Positions 37,530 through 49,215 of a stretch of DNA of 64,000 nt are shown here, one piece after another. The number at the start of each line of letters is the position of its first letter. Positions within the stretch are counted from its first letter, which is position 1. The notes beneath the pieces were generated by a model that ran no database searches, had not been told where the DNA came from, and saw only the letters and a program-made list of their open reading frames with translations. The translations under genes were made by a program, and so were the position numbers. This DNA comes from Breviolum minutum Mf 1.05b.01. Lineage: Eukaryota; Sar; Dinophyceae; Suessiales; Symbiodiniaceae. The stretch is taken from assembly GCA_000507305.1 (NCBI GenBank), contig DF239830.1:75956-139955 (forward strand). The letters are read 5' to 3'.

Positions 37530-40500
37530 TCATCCCGCACCATCCCGCCATTTGCAACAGCCAAAATCGATGTGTTCAGCAGCTTTTGATTCACATGTGT
37601 TTGAACAAAGACCTCAACTAGTCCTTGTCTTTGAATTTTCTTTGGAGCCAACTGCGAGACCAAAATGCATACAAAGGACAGGAGTCCAAAGATAGTGGCA
37701 AAATATCCAAGTCCTCAGTGAATTCACCGAAATTGTGTAGTTGTGCACCTCCATTTTGGCTTATCAAACAGGTGCTAACTACAAAATCTGTATGCACATA
37801 CAAATGTAAATACATAATTTCATTCATACATACCAATAACTGTTTCTACAAAATGGGTATGCCCCATTGAAATATCTTTGATGTTGGACGCCCCGAAATC
37901 ATCTGAAACCCACATAGAAAGGGCGTGGTTCCCATCCAATTCTAAATGGTGTCTGCTGGTCCATCTCTACACAATTGCGCGCCAGCCCACCCGTTATGTA
38001 AAGGAAATTGGAAAGGGTATGTCACAAGATCTTTGAAATAGTTTAAGGTGATGATCTTCCACTGCTATCAATCTGATCCCCAATCTTCAAATTGCTTCAT
38101 GCTGCTTTTCGTCTTCTTTTCCTCACCTCGCAAACACATTGTGGATTTGTTGCAACCCAAAGGACCTTTGTGCATCACCTCCCATATAAATCGTCCAGTG
38201 CTCTTGGCTTCACCTGGATGCCTTAGGTGGGTGGCCACGTCTGCCAGCACTTACAGCTCAGTAACCAACCTAACGACGTGGCAGATGACATCTTCGTCCA
38301 AGGAACGGATGGGCACATGTCTTTCGAAGCATCGCGTTGAAGGGCTGGGAAGTGCCGAAGATCACCACCACTGAAGGAAAGTGATGCAATGCTGAATGTC
38401 ATGCCCAAAGTGGCAGGTATGTCAGGTATGCAAAATGCAAAGAGATGTAAAAAATGCATCTGATGGCGGAAGAGTCCAAATCCAAAATCTATCCGAATTT
38501 CATTGAGAAAAAAGGGACAGTGACAGCGCACATCCAAAAAACTCCGACACACCTTTTTCCACAGAACAAGGTGCCTAAACCAACCATGTGGTGAAGGCCG
38601 GAAAAGTGAATACTATTTTCCTGCACATGCCACACAGCCATTCCAAAGCCCACGAGCTGCACAAACCATCCTCAGGCTTGTCCCAAGTTGGAAGCAATGG
38701 AAAACAGCATCAAACCCAGCAAAATCGTTGCTTTTTAAACATCTTTCCAGTAACAGTTGCACTGTTCCAAATATGATACTCCAGTCCTGTTAGCATCAAC
38801 CTCAGGTTTTTCATTGCTATCACTAATGACATTTCTAAGAAGTATCAAAAAAAAACAAATTTCACCATGGCATAAACAGCTTTGCCAGACTGGTTTTCCG
38901 CACGTTTCGCCTGAAAAGTTGGTACCAAAGCTCCAATGATTTGCAGTTTTTTGTGCCACTTAAACCAACCACCCGGCGCTGCATTGGTCACATTCTTGGT
39001 GCGGTTGGCAATGGCCACACCCCAAGGGAGCAACATTCCCCACGACATGGCCTGGAAAAATCGACGACAGGCCAAACTGGCGAAACAAAGATTTTGAGCC
39101 GGTGGTCAGTAGATTCACATATCCTGCTACCGTTCCGTATGAATGGGTCCGGAGAGTTTTCCATTTATAAACAGACAGGTCAAAAGTGCGCTGAGATGAT
39201 TGCCATGAAGATCAGGTGCAGGAAGAGAGCAGCACCTGCTTCTTTACTCACGCCTGGCCCAAAGGTATCAGGCATTGAAATACGTGAAATATCGTGAAAC
39301 ACACGAACAACTGGAGGTATCTCTGGCAAACAGTATAAACGGACAACGCCTTCAATCTAGAAAGGACAGGACGATGTTCACTGCTTGTGGTGAGGATTCT
39401 CATTCTCTGTTGTCATTCAGTAGCAGACTAGCTGTATCAACATGCAAACACTATTCGATTCAGTAATATGTAATTTATATTTACTTATTTGTGAAATAAT
39501 ATACATACATATTAGTATATAGATAGATTTATTGTCTTTTCAATGACACATTGCCGTCTTACCACCGTCACCATGGTGAGACAGTCGGACGCCGCTTCGT
39601 CGTTGGACCTTGTGCTGACAAGGTTTCGAAATCTACCAGGGAGCCACCGCGACTGGTTTGAGTATGCGGTGACAGCTGTGCAGAAGTTCCATAGGCCCAG
39701 ATAACCTCATCAAAATGGATCGAAATACCAATTTGTTAGACTAACAAACTAAGTGCGCAAATCATATGTTGTTACAAATTGCTTCATTCAGACTTTTTGT
39801 AATTACATTGTTTCACGTTTTTGTTGGGCTGAAATTCCGGCTACCAATCCAACAAACCGTAACAAAGCATTGCCAATATCACAACAAAAATCTGGATGCT
39901 AGGCTGTTAGACTCAGAGATGCCATCCAAGTAACCATCTGACTGGTACCAGGAGTCATTTGCACCTGCGTGGCGTCTGCTGTTAAGGCCCTCTGAAAACG
40001 CATCACTGTCTTGCCAGAGATCACGGAGCAAGAGGAACCCGGCACCGCTACCTGAGATGAAGGGCAGCCAAGTAGGGAACTAACCATGGATCGCGGTTTC
40101 ATCTTGGTTACAATCATATGCCTATGACAAACAGATATACAAACATATGCAGGAGGTCAAATCTTATTGAAATGTCATGTTGAAATGTCATAATCTTTAA
40201 GCCAAAAAACCACAGACATTGTATCATTGCCAAGGCACTCCCCCCGATGGAACCGAGTAGGAGGTGATCCTAAGTGTTTCGTTGAAACCAAGTTGGCCAT
40301 GAAGAAAAACACCATCCACAAAAAAAACATGGAAAAACATGGGGAAAAACACCATCCAAGGTACCAGTAGCGCTTCACTTCCAATTCGCTGCAAATGAAA
40401 GTATCACTACCACCACCACTGCCACCAATCATAGAAACACTGGAACCTTCAGAAAAACCCATGCCTAGCCAACCATCTGTAGCCCCTGTGACCTGCACGG

Positions 40501-42311
40501 AATGTGTGAATTTCAAGATTTTTGAAGACTCAACGCAGCCAACACATCAGCTTACCATACCCTTGTGGGCACCTGAATGTCCACGCTATCATCACTGACC
40601 TCTGCATACATGTGCACATTGGTTCCAATGGCTACTCCTGGCAGAGATGGAAACAAAGAAGGCACAAAGAACCATTCATCTCACCATAGTTCCATGAGAG
40701 CCTAATGGTAATTCATTGGATGCCACTGACGTTGTGGTGCTGCCGCTTGTAGTGGTGGTGGTTGTGAAAGGTCCAGCGCCGATGTTGGCGCTCCTCAGCT
40801 TCCAATCATCAAACGAAAGACGTTTGAAGATACAATCAGAAGCTCCAATTTGAAACCTCCCCCTATACAGCCACCTTCCAACATTTCAAACCACAACGAA
40901 AAAAAGACAACAAGATGCTTCAGTTGATTGCTGCATAGGCACACTTCAGCTGCATACCACATTTCCTGCGAATCGCCACACAAGGCACCTCAACAAGGGC
41001 TTCAACATAACAGAACCACCATGGATCCATGGGGGACAAAAAAGGAACTGTGAGTGGCACGAAACGAAACGCTTCCAGAGAGGTCGGAAGGAGACGTCCA
41101 TACATGACCTGAGTTGCTTGCCATCCGATGCTGCTAGTTGCTTCATCAAATAGAAAACACACACAAAAAGTCATAAATCTCAATGAAAATCCATGAAAAT
41201 CCCGCATCGAAACGACCAAGCTCCCAACTGTGGCTAGTTTCCTGACTCCAAAAAAAAGGCCGAAATATCCCAGTCAATTCGATTTCCAAACTTCACCGAA
41301 ACCTGGCCTTTGTACCAGCATTGGTAGATGTAAGCGAACCAAAGCGTCCAGAACTACTGGTGAGTTTCTGGGCTAACCTGCCGCAGCTTTGGGCTGAAAA
41401 AACTGAGTTTTTTGTGCATGTCTGAACATGCCCTTGATTTGCATTGATCACATCATCTCAAGTGACTTTGCATTATCACATATTATCACAAGACTTGAAG
41501 AACACAACAACAAACAATCAAAAAACATTAAATCCTCACAAAGGACGCAAATGGATACAAATGGTCATAAATATTTTCCAAGATCTAAAGTTTCGAAGCC
41601 ACGTAACGGAACCAGTGATGTGATAGTGACCTGAAGGCAGCTTGGTCAAAATTCGACCTTCCGAAAGTAATGGCAGTTTCAACCTCTCCATCAGGAGTTG
41701 CAATTCAGGCATGTGGCTGTATACGAGGAATCTGGAGCGTAGCCATCCTTAGCAAAGTCATCCGAGCTTTGCTTTGGCTCTGCTAACTGAAACCTGACCC
41801 CAGAAATGTTAACATGGACAACTTCAGTCAGGTTGGTTTTCTTATCGTCGGCGCACAAGGCGAGTGAAGGTATGAATTTAGTGGAAGGTCTGGATTCGGC
41901 TAAACCCTGAAAGGGAAATAATGCCACGGACCACGGAGACGCGCAGATGTCTCAAAACCAAGAGTCTTGTGGGATGTTCGTTGTAATCTTGCAGGTGTCA
42001 CCACTAGTTGCACCTCAAACTAGTTGCAACCATCCATGAGACATGGATACTCTGAAGCCAACACCAACTGGGCACCAACTGGGCACTAGGCCGATGTTGG
42101 CCACGTACATCTGGCCAAATGCACTGCCAGGTGTATATTGAGCCATACAGTCATAATTGCATTGCAACGATCCCGGCCAGGCCACCTCAATTTCCGCAGG
42201 AAAATCTTCGTTTGCAGTCGACTGTCGATATTGCATTTTTTCCAGCTCCCTGTCGATATTCCAAGACACTGCATGGTATAGCGCTGTGAAAACGACCGCG
42301 CACCGCACCAT
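37530..42311 (-). CDS. DOMON-cytochrome b561 membrane protein, multi-exon
   Basis: Starts at 42311 with a signal-like MVRCAVVFTALYHAVSW. Exon near 41905-41700: LTEVVHVNISGVRFQL. DOMON pieces: near 40640-40570 (VAIGTNVHMYAEVSDDSVDI), near 40515-40385 (GATDGWLGMGFSEG), about 40100-39935 (GKTVMRFQRALTADATQVQM) and 39705-39609 (VIWAYGTSAQLSPHTQTSRG, then GSLVDFETLS), where W-A-Y-G, H and RG match the family's closing strand. b561 pieces: 39051-38911 (AMSWGMLLPWGVAIAN, WFKWHKKLQIIGALV), 38656-38553 (LVGFGMAVWH, HFSGLHHMVGLGT with likely heme-ligand His), near 38220-38110 (GRFIWEVMHKGPLG) and near 37715-37600 (LGYFATIFGLLSFVCILV, TM6). Such proteins move electrons across membranes through two b-type hemes. 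Frame is continuous at 39935/39705 and 38911/38656. Some joins, including the first b561 helix, are not found. Confidence 0.75.
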
Positions 42312-42619
42312 GATGAAATGTCACCGGGTAGTCACTGAAAACAGCCCGTTTTCTGTCGGCGATTTTGGAGTCTCAAAACCGCGGGGTTCAAAATGGTCAC
42401 ACCGGACGGAGGCTCCAACAACGCTTGCAAAGCCAGCAGGAGAAAAAAACAAAATAAACAAAACAGTTGGCAAATCTTGGATTCCTTCAAAAAAAAACGT
42501 CTTCATTAGTTGTGTGTTACTGTATCCCCGAATTGCACCTTTGGTTCACAAAAGACCAAACTTGCATCCTTTTTCCCAAACCAACCAGTGGAGCTTCCCA
42601 CATCTCAACTCACGTCCAC
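42312..42619. other. Spacer between coiled-coil and DOMON-b561 genes
   Basis: About 300 bases without a clear exon. It should hold the 3' end of the coiled-coil gene and the leader of the DOMON-b561 gene. Confidence 0.4.
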
Positions 42620-44741
42620 CTCTGTTGTGCAGCCTCTTTGGCCTTTCGTTGGGCGGCAGGAATCGCTTCTTCTAAAATCTCCTCTTTGGCCTGATCCACA
42701 GAGTGCCATAAGGCGGTAAGGATGTGGGGGGGAAGGGAATTGCCCGAAACCTGCGTCCCAAAAAAGAGCTTTGTAGATGCACTTCGGAGGGCCATTCCGA
42801 ATTAAAGTGGTGAATCCTTTACAGCGGCCGGATCAAAGCGATGATATAGGGTGTAGGAATGGAGTGTTGCAGGGCGATGTGTTTCGATTGTGGAGTCACT
42901 GGGGTTGGGATCCGATAAAACCAAGAAATCGTTTCAACTAAAGTGATATATTGAATACAGGTGATTTGAAATGTTGTTCTTTTCGGGATATCCAGAAGAA
43001 GCTTCACCAGGTCCGTGTTCCCAGTCTTTGGGTCTTGGTCTGGACCAGTAGCTCTATTGGAAGGCAATTACCGGATGCAAGGCAATGCCATCAGGAAACG
43101 GAACACTACCTTGATAGTATGAAAAGTTTCAAGAGATGTATGCATACACTCCAGATTTCCACATACACTCCAAAATATGAATGTATGAAATGGACGTATG
43201 ACAGAATGATAGTAGTAATTAGTGTATTCATGTGCAATAGGAATACACATGCCATCTTGCCTTCTAAATGGTCAAATTCTGAATGAATACCTAGTATCTC
43301 AATAAGTCTGTATTATCTAATAATTATGATAGAAATATATAGAAATCAGAATCCCCATCATCAACATCCATCCAACTGACTGCTGTTCTGGCCTTCGCCA
43401 CGCTGGCCTCCGATTCTTCCTTGAGTCGTGCTTCTTCCTCCACCATGGCCTCGACGAGACTTGAATGGACACAAAGATCCTCTAATCATATGATACAGTA
43501 GAATGTAATGATTGCATATTATTGCACAATATGATATAGTATATATTCAATTATATCATATCTATTCATTTGTTCCATTTTACGTAACATATGTTGAATT
43601 ATGGTGAATATATCTCATGAAAGTCGTTGTGAATCACAGTGAAACATAGTAAATCACTCTATTCTATCTTTCTTTCATACTCACTCGTGAAGCGAATCTC
43701 ATATCAATAACAAGTAACAATAGTAGTATAGTTGTATACAAGAATAATATAAGAATGAGTTTAGCCCTTTTGAAAGCCAACTGCTTGATAGTACTTGGAT
43801 GTGTCTACTAATTGTATTCAAGGAAGATGCTGCCAAGATTCCAAATCGGTTTGGACTCAAGATATTTTTTCAGCCGAGCAGCTTTTGCGACTTCTTGTTG
43901 AATTCGTGCTTTTGCCTAGCCAGCTTGAAGCAGCGAAACATACAGAAACATTGCAGCGAAACACCCGTGGTGTCAGACCGGAATCTCTTCTTGGAACCGC
44001 CCTGGGAACCTTCTCCACATCCTCTTCAAACTCTCGGTGTGCTTCAGCAATTTTCTCATCTCTGATCGCCTGGCAAAGCGAATGATAAACCCCACCTTGA
44101 TATCAATGTTCAGTCAAAAGTGTGACGAAATTGGAAGGGTATCTCTTCAAAAAAACGAATCTATATATTATAGAATCTAGAATTGCAAACAAGTTGTTTG
44201 TCTCCCACACTTATTTTTGGGCGGTTTTTCCTATCATGACCATTTTCTTCCCTTGTTTTTGGGGGCAACCTGCAAATCTTCCAGAGCTCTTTGGATGGCT
44301 TCCTCTCTGGAAGTTTCCGAATCCTCCTTGGCCACACGGAGCCTCAAGGGTCGATCAAAAAAGACCCGGTTCGAGGGTTGCAGACCATATTTCCTCAATA
44401 TTTCCTAGCTGTTAGATTCGCAGAAAAATATGAAAAATGCATTTTCCTGAGATGCTGAGATGCTCTGCGTGACTTTTGTATCTTTTTGTTGTGTTTTGCA
44501 GGGGATGCGATATACCGTACCTACCAAACCCTGAGATGCAGTCTGGGTCCAAGGTCTTCAGTCTTGCTATATACATTCACGTGACTTTTCCCTGTTTGTG
44601 ATCTACAGGCCGCCCTGCTGTTCATCAAGATCAATGCGGGCTTGTAGGCCCGCTGCCACCACCTGGATTCTGGAATGGAAGGGCCTTTCAAAGACATTGC
44701 TCCGCTACCAGTACTTTTTGTGTTTTAGAAATTGGACCCGG

Positions 44742-44833
<92 letters not shown>

Positions 44834-47430
44834 TGGTGATGATGTGGTGATGGTGGATATGAAGGTTCACTTCGGATGGTCATCGGAGGATTCAAAAAAA
44901 TGGTGTCCAAACCCTGACACCCCAGCCCATTCTGTCATAGAATTAATCGGCCAGAGCAAAGAAAACTCTAAGGTTCTAAGGTAACACGCCAGGTTGTTCT
45001 CCAACCCTCATTGGCGTGATCATGATTTTTTGTGTAGCATTTTGATCCTGGCACTTCTTCGGGTATCAGCATGAAATAGCATGAATGCATCCAAACTTTA
45101 TCTATCACATGATCAAGATCTGGGGTGACATTTTTTTTTACACAGCAACTCTTAACATTATCAGCATTGCAAGACTACCTCCGTTTGCCCACCCCCAAAA
45201 AAATTAGATAAAAGGTTCCAAAGGCCTCCCAAATCACAAAAAAAAATCGGCTCAGATCCTGCGGGCCTGCTTTGTCACAGACTCATCAGCCTTGAAACCA
45301 TGACTTCTTTCTGGAGTTGTCAAGGTCAAATGGAAAACGTTCCACTGAAATTCAGAAGGGATCTGCCTTCGGAAATTGGGATTTGCCCCACCCATTAACA
45401 ATGACATTCAGGCAGTATTTTCGGGATTTTCGAGAAAAATATGGACATCTTGTAGGACATGCTTTGCAAAACACATCTTTATTAAATGTATTTTGTGCGG
45501 TCCTTGGGAATTGTGGGGCGGGGGAATCCCACTTGACAGCACCTCCAATTCAGCGCTGAGCAGTTTCATCTCAGCATTTGCTACTGCTGTCTTCGCGGCC
45601 TCCAGGTCAAACATCCCCAGCTTCCAACGATGCCAGCGATGTTAGCAAAAAACTCTCAAGTTCAACTGCTTCCAACTGAACCCTCATAGACCCTGATCTT
45701 CTTCAAAAAACATGTTGGGACATCAGCTTCATGCCCAAACCAATCATGTGTTGCCAGCATACCTTGCCTGCACTTCTGCTTCAGCTTCTGCTACTGCAGC
45801 ACGTGCAGCCTTTAGCGCCTCTTCTTGAGTTTCCTGCGAAATGCTCTAGGGTTGAGTTGGGTTTATCATACGATGCTTATATATACTTATATCATGTGTG
45901 TACGCATGGGGTATTTATACTGTATCATTCAATATTTTTCATTGACTAATTTACCTACAACCAATCATTTTCGTGTATGCCTTTGTGTGCGGCCACTCCT
46001 CTATAGGGATCAATATGTTTTGCCATCGCTGAATTCACACCCGTGCTCCTTGTCAGATGCTTCCTTCTGAGATTCCTTCTGATCCTCTTCTGATTTGGAA
46101 GCCTCTTCCTCACTGCCAGCCTGACTGCTAAACCCCAGGCAACCAGGTATTTGCATCCCTCTACATGATTAACATAAAATTTGAAAGAAAGCTCTTGGAG
46201 CACGAGATTCTTTCATAGTCCTGTACCATATTCACATTGTTATTTTGGTCCAGGTTCTTAAGGCCCATCAACATCAGTGTGCATCATTGACTTCTCATAA
46301 CTTCTCATCTGGTTGGTGGTTGAACCAACCGTTTTTTTATAATAAATATGCAACCTTCAAAATTGGATCATCTCCCCCAAGTAATGGGTGAATGTGTCAA
46401 ATATTGGTCAAAAACCACCATCTGATCGTCGAACATCATCTCTCCCACCGTCTCCTCGGCCTCAGAATCCTCTGTTGCTTCGTTGGACTCCTCATCTGAG
46501 TCCTCTTTCTCAGAAGCAGGTCGTTCTTGTGACCTCGGTCGACGCATCATCGAGGTCATCATCCATGTGATGTCGGATGAACCCTACGGGGAAAAGTATG
46601 GAAAAAGTATGGGAATCCTGGGGGATCATGGTAGATTGCTATGACAAGCATTCCTTCAGCTACGGTATGCACTCTGCACTTGAGTAACGTAAGAAACTAC
46701 TGGTGACCTTGACCTTACCGTAGACAGTAGACCCCCTGAACTGGCTTGGAATGTACGACAGCGACCATTAAATTCCACATCCAAGATGTGATATGATTGG
46801 ACAACACATGATCATACTTCACATTGGATCTTGAAGGTTTTGACTTTTCATCGTGACCTCTCCTTGCAATGTCATGGGGCGCTTTTCTTCTTCTCCTTCG
46901 GCCATGTCGACCACCTCGCCGTCTTCGGCCTTTTTGATCAAAGGAACTCCAGTGAAACTTTGCTTTATAGGGGCTTGGTCATTGGTACTAAAGGATTTTC
47001 CGTGCCATGCGACCTAGTTCGACCAAAACGGGCACATCTTGCCATGATCAGAACAACCAAAATGTGTGGAAAAAAAGCCGGATGTCTTTTGTCTCAGAAC
47101 CCACCAAAATCCAATATCTTTGGGCACCCAAAATGTCTCCAATCCCTGTTCTTGTCTAATCAAATCCCTCCGAAATCCCCGTTTTCCTCTAAATAATATC
47201 TGATGGCATTATATCAGTAGATGTTAGACTAAATTGTACCGATTCAGTGTAAATTTTTTTTGGTCTAAAATCATCCCAAACTCTGTCAACATTCCCTCCA
47301 ATTCCCTCCAAGAAATGCCATGGTTTGACTCCACCTCTCCGCCGTCCATGACTCGCTGCGCGGGCACCGCGCCGAGTCCGGTGCCGCCGGGTCCCCCCGT
47401 GGGTTTCATGGCGCCGCCGGCGGCCGCGAC
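42620..47430 (-). CDS. Acidic Ala/Glu-rich coiled-coil protein from many microexons
   Basis: Exons right to left: 47430-about 47235 (possible start MKPTGGPGGTGLGAVPAQRV at 47409), 46929-46858 (AEDGEVVDMAEGEEEKRP), about 46545-46435 (ASEKEDSDEESNEATEDSEA), 46120-46049 (AGSEEEASKSEEDQKESQKE), 45833-45768 (ETQEEALKAARAAVAEAEAE), 45599-45543 (AAKTAVANAEMKLLSAELE), 45290-45267 (ADESVTKQ), about 44662-44611 (VVAAGLQARIDLDEQQ), 44342-44270 (LRVAKEDSETSREEAIQRAL), 44069-44010 (AIRDEKIAEAHREFEEDVEK), 43915-about 43845 (AKARIQQEVAKAARLKKYL), 43449-about 43385 (AMVEEEARLKEESEASVAKA) and 42750-42620 (HSVDQAKEEILEEAIPAAQ). Introns open with GT, GC or GA. The protein should form long helices; no named family is recognised. 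It may continue left of 42620, and one or more exons may be missing. Confidence 0.65.
44743..44832. repeat. (GAT)n microsatellite, about 30 copies
   Basis: A perfect GAT run in an intron of the coiled-coil gene. The poly-Ser and poly-Ile frames are artefacts. Confidence 0.97.
46310..46425 (+). repeat. Dispersed repeat family C, copy 3
   Basis: GGTTGGTGGTTGAACCAACC (a small hairpin), then AAATTGGATCATCTCCCCC, a GGGTGA and CAAATATTGG, ending AACCACCATC. In an intron of the coiled-coil gene. Confidence 0.5.
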
Positions 47431-47760
47431 CTGACGGGAGCATCATGGGTGGATCTATACTCGAGCATAACCATGGGTAGTAAGTCCCCTAAGGATCAGG
47501 TTGTGGGACCCCTTCCAAACAGCCGTTTTTTGGCCTTTAAATGACGTTTACTAACTACGTACTAACTGAGATGATCCTCCAAGTATCCCCTAGCCCCAGT
47601 AACAAAATTCAGATTTAGTTTAAGTTTAACTATAGGGATTCCCGAGCCTAAAAATATTTATATGTCATCCTGGTGGTAAGGATTGCTTTTTTGGGTGAGG
47701 GGATAGATCCAAAGCATCAGATTTTTCTCGTAGAAAAATGATATGAAAAATATTGCGATA
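47431..47760. other. Spacer upstream of the coiled-coil gene
   Basis: No exon seen. It should contain the promoter side of the coiled-coil gene, but no motif is recognisable. Confidence 0.35.
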
Positions 47761-47789
47761 GTTTTTTAAGTAAAATGTTTTTTTTCAAT

Positions 47790-48199
47790 GGTTTTGAGCT
47801 CCAAATGAAGGAAATGATGTCGGATTTTTTGAGACGGGGCAACGCAATGTAAATCACTTTGGCGTATGCCAAATCCTGTACACGCTAAAGGTGTCGGAAC
47901 GGTACGGCGCATCTTGCACAACATGGCTTGAAGCTTGCGCCAAAGGTGACACTGAATGGCCTTCATGTCATTCAATCATAGTTGAATCCAGGTCAGCGAT
48001 TCATAAGAATCCGACAGTGCTGAAACCACTTTGGGTAAAACGGGGCATCTTTAAGCCGGTTTGAATGTAGCTCTTTCGAAGTCAAATCATCGGGAACATT
48101 TCCCTGGCAAGGTGGTATGGCAGCTGCGATCACATGGTTTGGCAAGGTGCAAAGGAGCCACAGGGGCAGGTCTGTCCCATAAGCTATCCATGGTTTCAT
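47790..48199 (-). CDS. Candidate exons, unrecognised
   Basis: The right part reads AYGTDLPLWLLCTLPNHVIA, AAIPPCQGNVPDDLTSKEL and HSNRLKDAPFYPKW. The left part, in another frame, reads SPLAQASSHVVQDAPYRSDT and FSVYRIWHTPK. Likely the 3' exons of the gene whose other exons lie at 51.5-53.3 kb. Confidence 0.45.
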
Positions 48200-48659
48200 C
48201 TCGAGTCTAGTGCTTTCTTCATGAAACTACTTTGTATATCTTTGTATCAGTGTGGATCTTGTTAGGCAACTCTGACCTTAAGTATCAGTTTTCATTCATC
48301 TGCTTTACCAGGATGAAGCAGTCATACCCGTCATAGCATGAAGATTTCTGAAGCAGTTCCTGTCCAACCCGGCCTTTAAAGATTCTTGGACACCTCCATG
48401 AGCAACTCCGCTGCACAACATGCGGCTATTGTGCTACCTTCCCAAGAGCTGAGAATTCACCAGTGGAACGTTTTGGACCATGTAGAACCAGCGATGCAAA
48501 CTAAAATGATTAAACTGATACTGGTGCTGGTGATGCATAAAAATTGAAACAATGATGGAATTTTTGACACCCCTGATATTTTCCGAACATGTCCCTCACA
48601 AAATTCTGAACAAATTCCCCAATTTACCAGGGCAAAATCTCTACCTTCCCCCAAAAAAA

Positions 48660-48755
48660 AACGGCCTGAGGATGGTGTATCCTCCATCTGTTCCTGGTCA
48701 TCCTGGTCAAAATCCATGAGGCCCAGGCGCTGCTGCCTGGGCACCCCAACAACCA
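48660..48755 (-). CDS. Candidate small exon
   Basis: The minus frame reads CVVVGVPRQQRLGLMDFDQD, then DQEQMEDTPSSG. It lies directly against a foldback element. A perfect GCCCAGGC/GCCTGGGC stem lies inside it (48721-48742). Confidence 0.4.
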
Positions 48756-48869
48756 CGCAGTTTCCATAAATAGTGGGTTTTCCCCCCAAATCATCCATCA
48801 AAAAATAGGGTTTTCCATTATTTTCACCATCCATTTTCATGGTTTTCCCCAATTTTTGGAAACACCCAT
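48756..48869. mobile_element. Foldback element, family B, copy 2
   Basis: Shares TAGTGGGTTTTCCCCCC and AAATCATCCAT with the copy at 18908 and ends in the same GGAAACACCCAT. Its right end coincides with the start of the 350-bp direct repeat. Confidence 0.7.
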
Positions 48870-49215
48870 ATGCACCTTGCGCATCTTGCGATCTAAGTCA
48901 CACTTCCATCGCAGCTTGCAACGCCGACTGCTGCGCACAAAAGGATCGCGATGTACCATCGGTTGGCACTTCCTCGGGTCTTCAGAGACGTCACGAGTTG
49001 CTGAATAGTGAGAGGCTACGGAAACACGTCTGTAGTGCTAGTTGACTTGTATATCCCGCCAAATGGTTCTAAATATCACTCATATAGATTCATATACGAA
49101 GTCATCTTATAAAGTGATGGAATATTCTTACAGGCCCGTCCCATAGTTCTTTAACTTCAGAAAGTTCCACTTTCTCGCATCCAAGTGGCCGAAGTGGATC
49201 TTGATGATAAGCGTC
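48868..49215. repeat. 350-bp direct repeat, left copy
   Basis: Nearly identical to 51265-51615, with scattered single changes and small indels. It contains, on the minus strand, the same exon-like frame as the right copy (DAYHQDPLRPLGCEKVELSE) with its GT donor, but not that exon's acceptor side. Confidence 0.9.

Noticed and set aside
37745-37775. Spliced-leader relic (CCATTTTGGCT)
   Set aside because: Only about 11 bases match the dinoflagellate spliced leader before diverging; too short to be meaningful.
39568-39700. Plus-strand protein MVRQSDAASSLDLVLTRFRN
   Set aside because: The opposite strand carries the DOMON closing block in correct frame with good splice borders, so the plus frame is a shadow.
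44688-44910. Poly-Ser/poly-Ile proteins
   Set aside because: Artefact of the GAT repeat.
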